From Hippasteria phrygiana (taxonomy: Eukaryota; Echinodermata; Asteroidea; Valvatida; Goniasteridae), in the NCBI GenBank assembly GCA_037893225.1, contig JAZGUH010000719.1, forward strand, positions 806,001 through 870,000: a stretch of DNA of 64,000 nt, written 5' to 3'. The translations under genes were made by a program, and so were the position numbers. This document shows positions 63,366 to 64,000 of the stretch, in pieces. The first letter of the stretch is position 1; each line of letters opens with the position of its first letter. The notes beneath the pieces are model-generated. The model was not told where the DNA came from, made no database searches, and was given only the letters and a program-made list of their open reading frames with translations.

Positions 63366-63814
63366 TGTGACCGGCTCTGCAAAAAGGGCTATTATGTCGC
63401 AAAATTTGAAAAATTAGTTATATACATAGTTGAATTTGTCACATCCTCAGCTTTAATAATTTGGTGTAGGTTTGACCCATGTGGCATTTTGTGTTCTCGA
63501 GATATCTTGACATTTGTATACTGCTTTTTTCTGAATTTAACGGAAGTGTGTTTAGAGATACAGGCCTTTAAACACAAAAAGTGCAAAGAAATAAGATATA
63601 AGTAATTTTTATCAACATTTATTTTGTCATCTTTATTCATCAATAATAATGTTTCTGAAAATAAATTCTGACAATATAGATATAACAGAAGCCAACAAAC
63701 CAAAAACAAAAATATCACTTACTTGAAGATTTTTTCGCCCGCTTCACATAGAACAGCCCTGTGTGTGTTTTCACACAGTGCGACATAATACCCCTTATTG
63801 CAGAGCCGGTCACA
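63366..63814. mobile_element. TA-flanked MITE
   Basis: A 449-bp element with inverted ends TGTGACCGGCTCTGCA (inverted similarity extends to TATTATGTCGCA), flanked by TA. No transposase. Tc1/mariner-like by target only. 63815-64000 shows nothing recognisable. Confidence 0.75.
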
Positions 63815-64000
63815 TATAGTAATCACTATTTTTCTCATTTGTTTACCAGTGGTATACTGTGATTACACGGCATCGGGGAGGTGAGTTTGGTCTTGTGCTT
63901 AAGAACTTCCATTTGAGAACTGATGAGAACTGTGGTTAGAATATTGGCCCTTTTGTGGGGAAGTTAGTTATTTCTTCCGGTCAGATGGTCATTATAATAA

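Overview
The window is animal nuclear DNA, most likely from a marine invertebrate deuterostome such as an echinoderm. The evidence is the mixture of elements: Ty3/Gypsy, BEL/Pao and DIRS retrotransposons, hAT-, Kolobok- and Mutator-like DNA elements and tRNA-derived SINEs. Spliced host exons with GT-AG introns, a PRDM9-type KRAB exon and frequent ACATGTACATGTA tracts also fit. The species cannot be named from sequence alone. About two thirds of the window is recognisable mobile DNA, much of it nested, so most open frames belong to decayed transposons.

Host genes. (1) A plus-strand KRAB/C2H2 zinc-finger gene is assembled from four exons (25777-25903, 33458-33537, 36281-36458, 45003-46444). Their splice phases match (1, 0, 1) and predict about 608 residues. 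The KRAB exon and the isolated finger that precedes a 14-finger array resemble PRDM9, but no PR/SET domain was found. Introns 2 and 3 hold a THAP-containing TTAA element and a 6-kb DIRS element. (2) A first coding exon at 53177-53420 resembles a class-V aminotransferase/cysteine-desulfurase-like protein whose remaining exons lie outside the recognisable sequence. Fragments of Crypton-type and piggyBac-type transposase genes are also present.

Layout. 1-14640 is copy A of a segmental duplication whose copy B is 44773-50520. Copy B carries the zinc-finger exon; copy A lacks it. Copy A received Gypsy-1 (3422-14159), two CGATATGGGG MITEs and a Crypton-bearing insert. Copy B received a LINE fragment and a MITE. 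Comparing the copies gives empty sites that validate several insertions. 14.9-22.7 kb is a nest of an inverted-repeat element, the young Gypsy-2 and a MITE. 22.7-30.5 kb holds a piggyBac fragment, long palindromes, the KRAB exon, a minisatellite and a hAT element. 38.06-44.01 kb is DIRS. 51.5-53 kb has MITEs and SINEs. 54.4-61.9 kb is an internally deleted BEL/Pao element with two hAT insertions. 62-64 kb has SINEs and a TA-flanked MITE.

Reading the nests gives relative ages. In Gypsy-1, a 2.9-kb transposon (14-bp inverted ends, CCTG target duplication) sits just upstream of an accessory zinc-finger ORF, and a smaller MITE sits inside that transposon. No mobile element here has a fully intact coding set. 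Gypsy-2 has nearly identical LTRs, so it moved recently, yet its pol is broken, which suggests help in trans.
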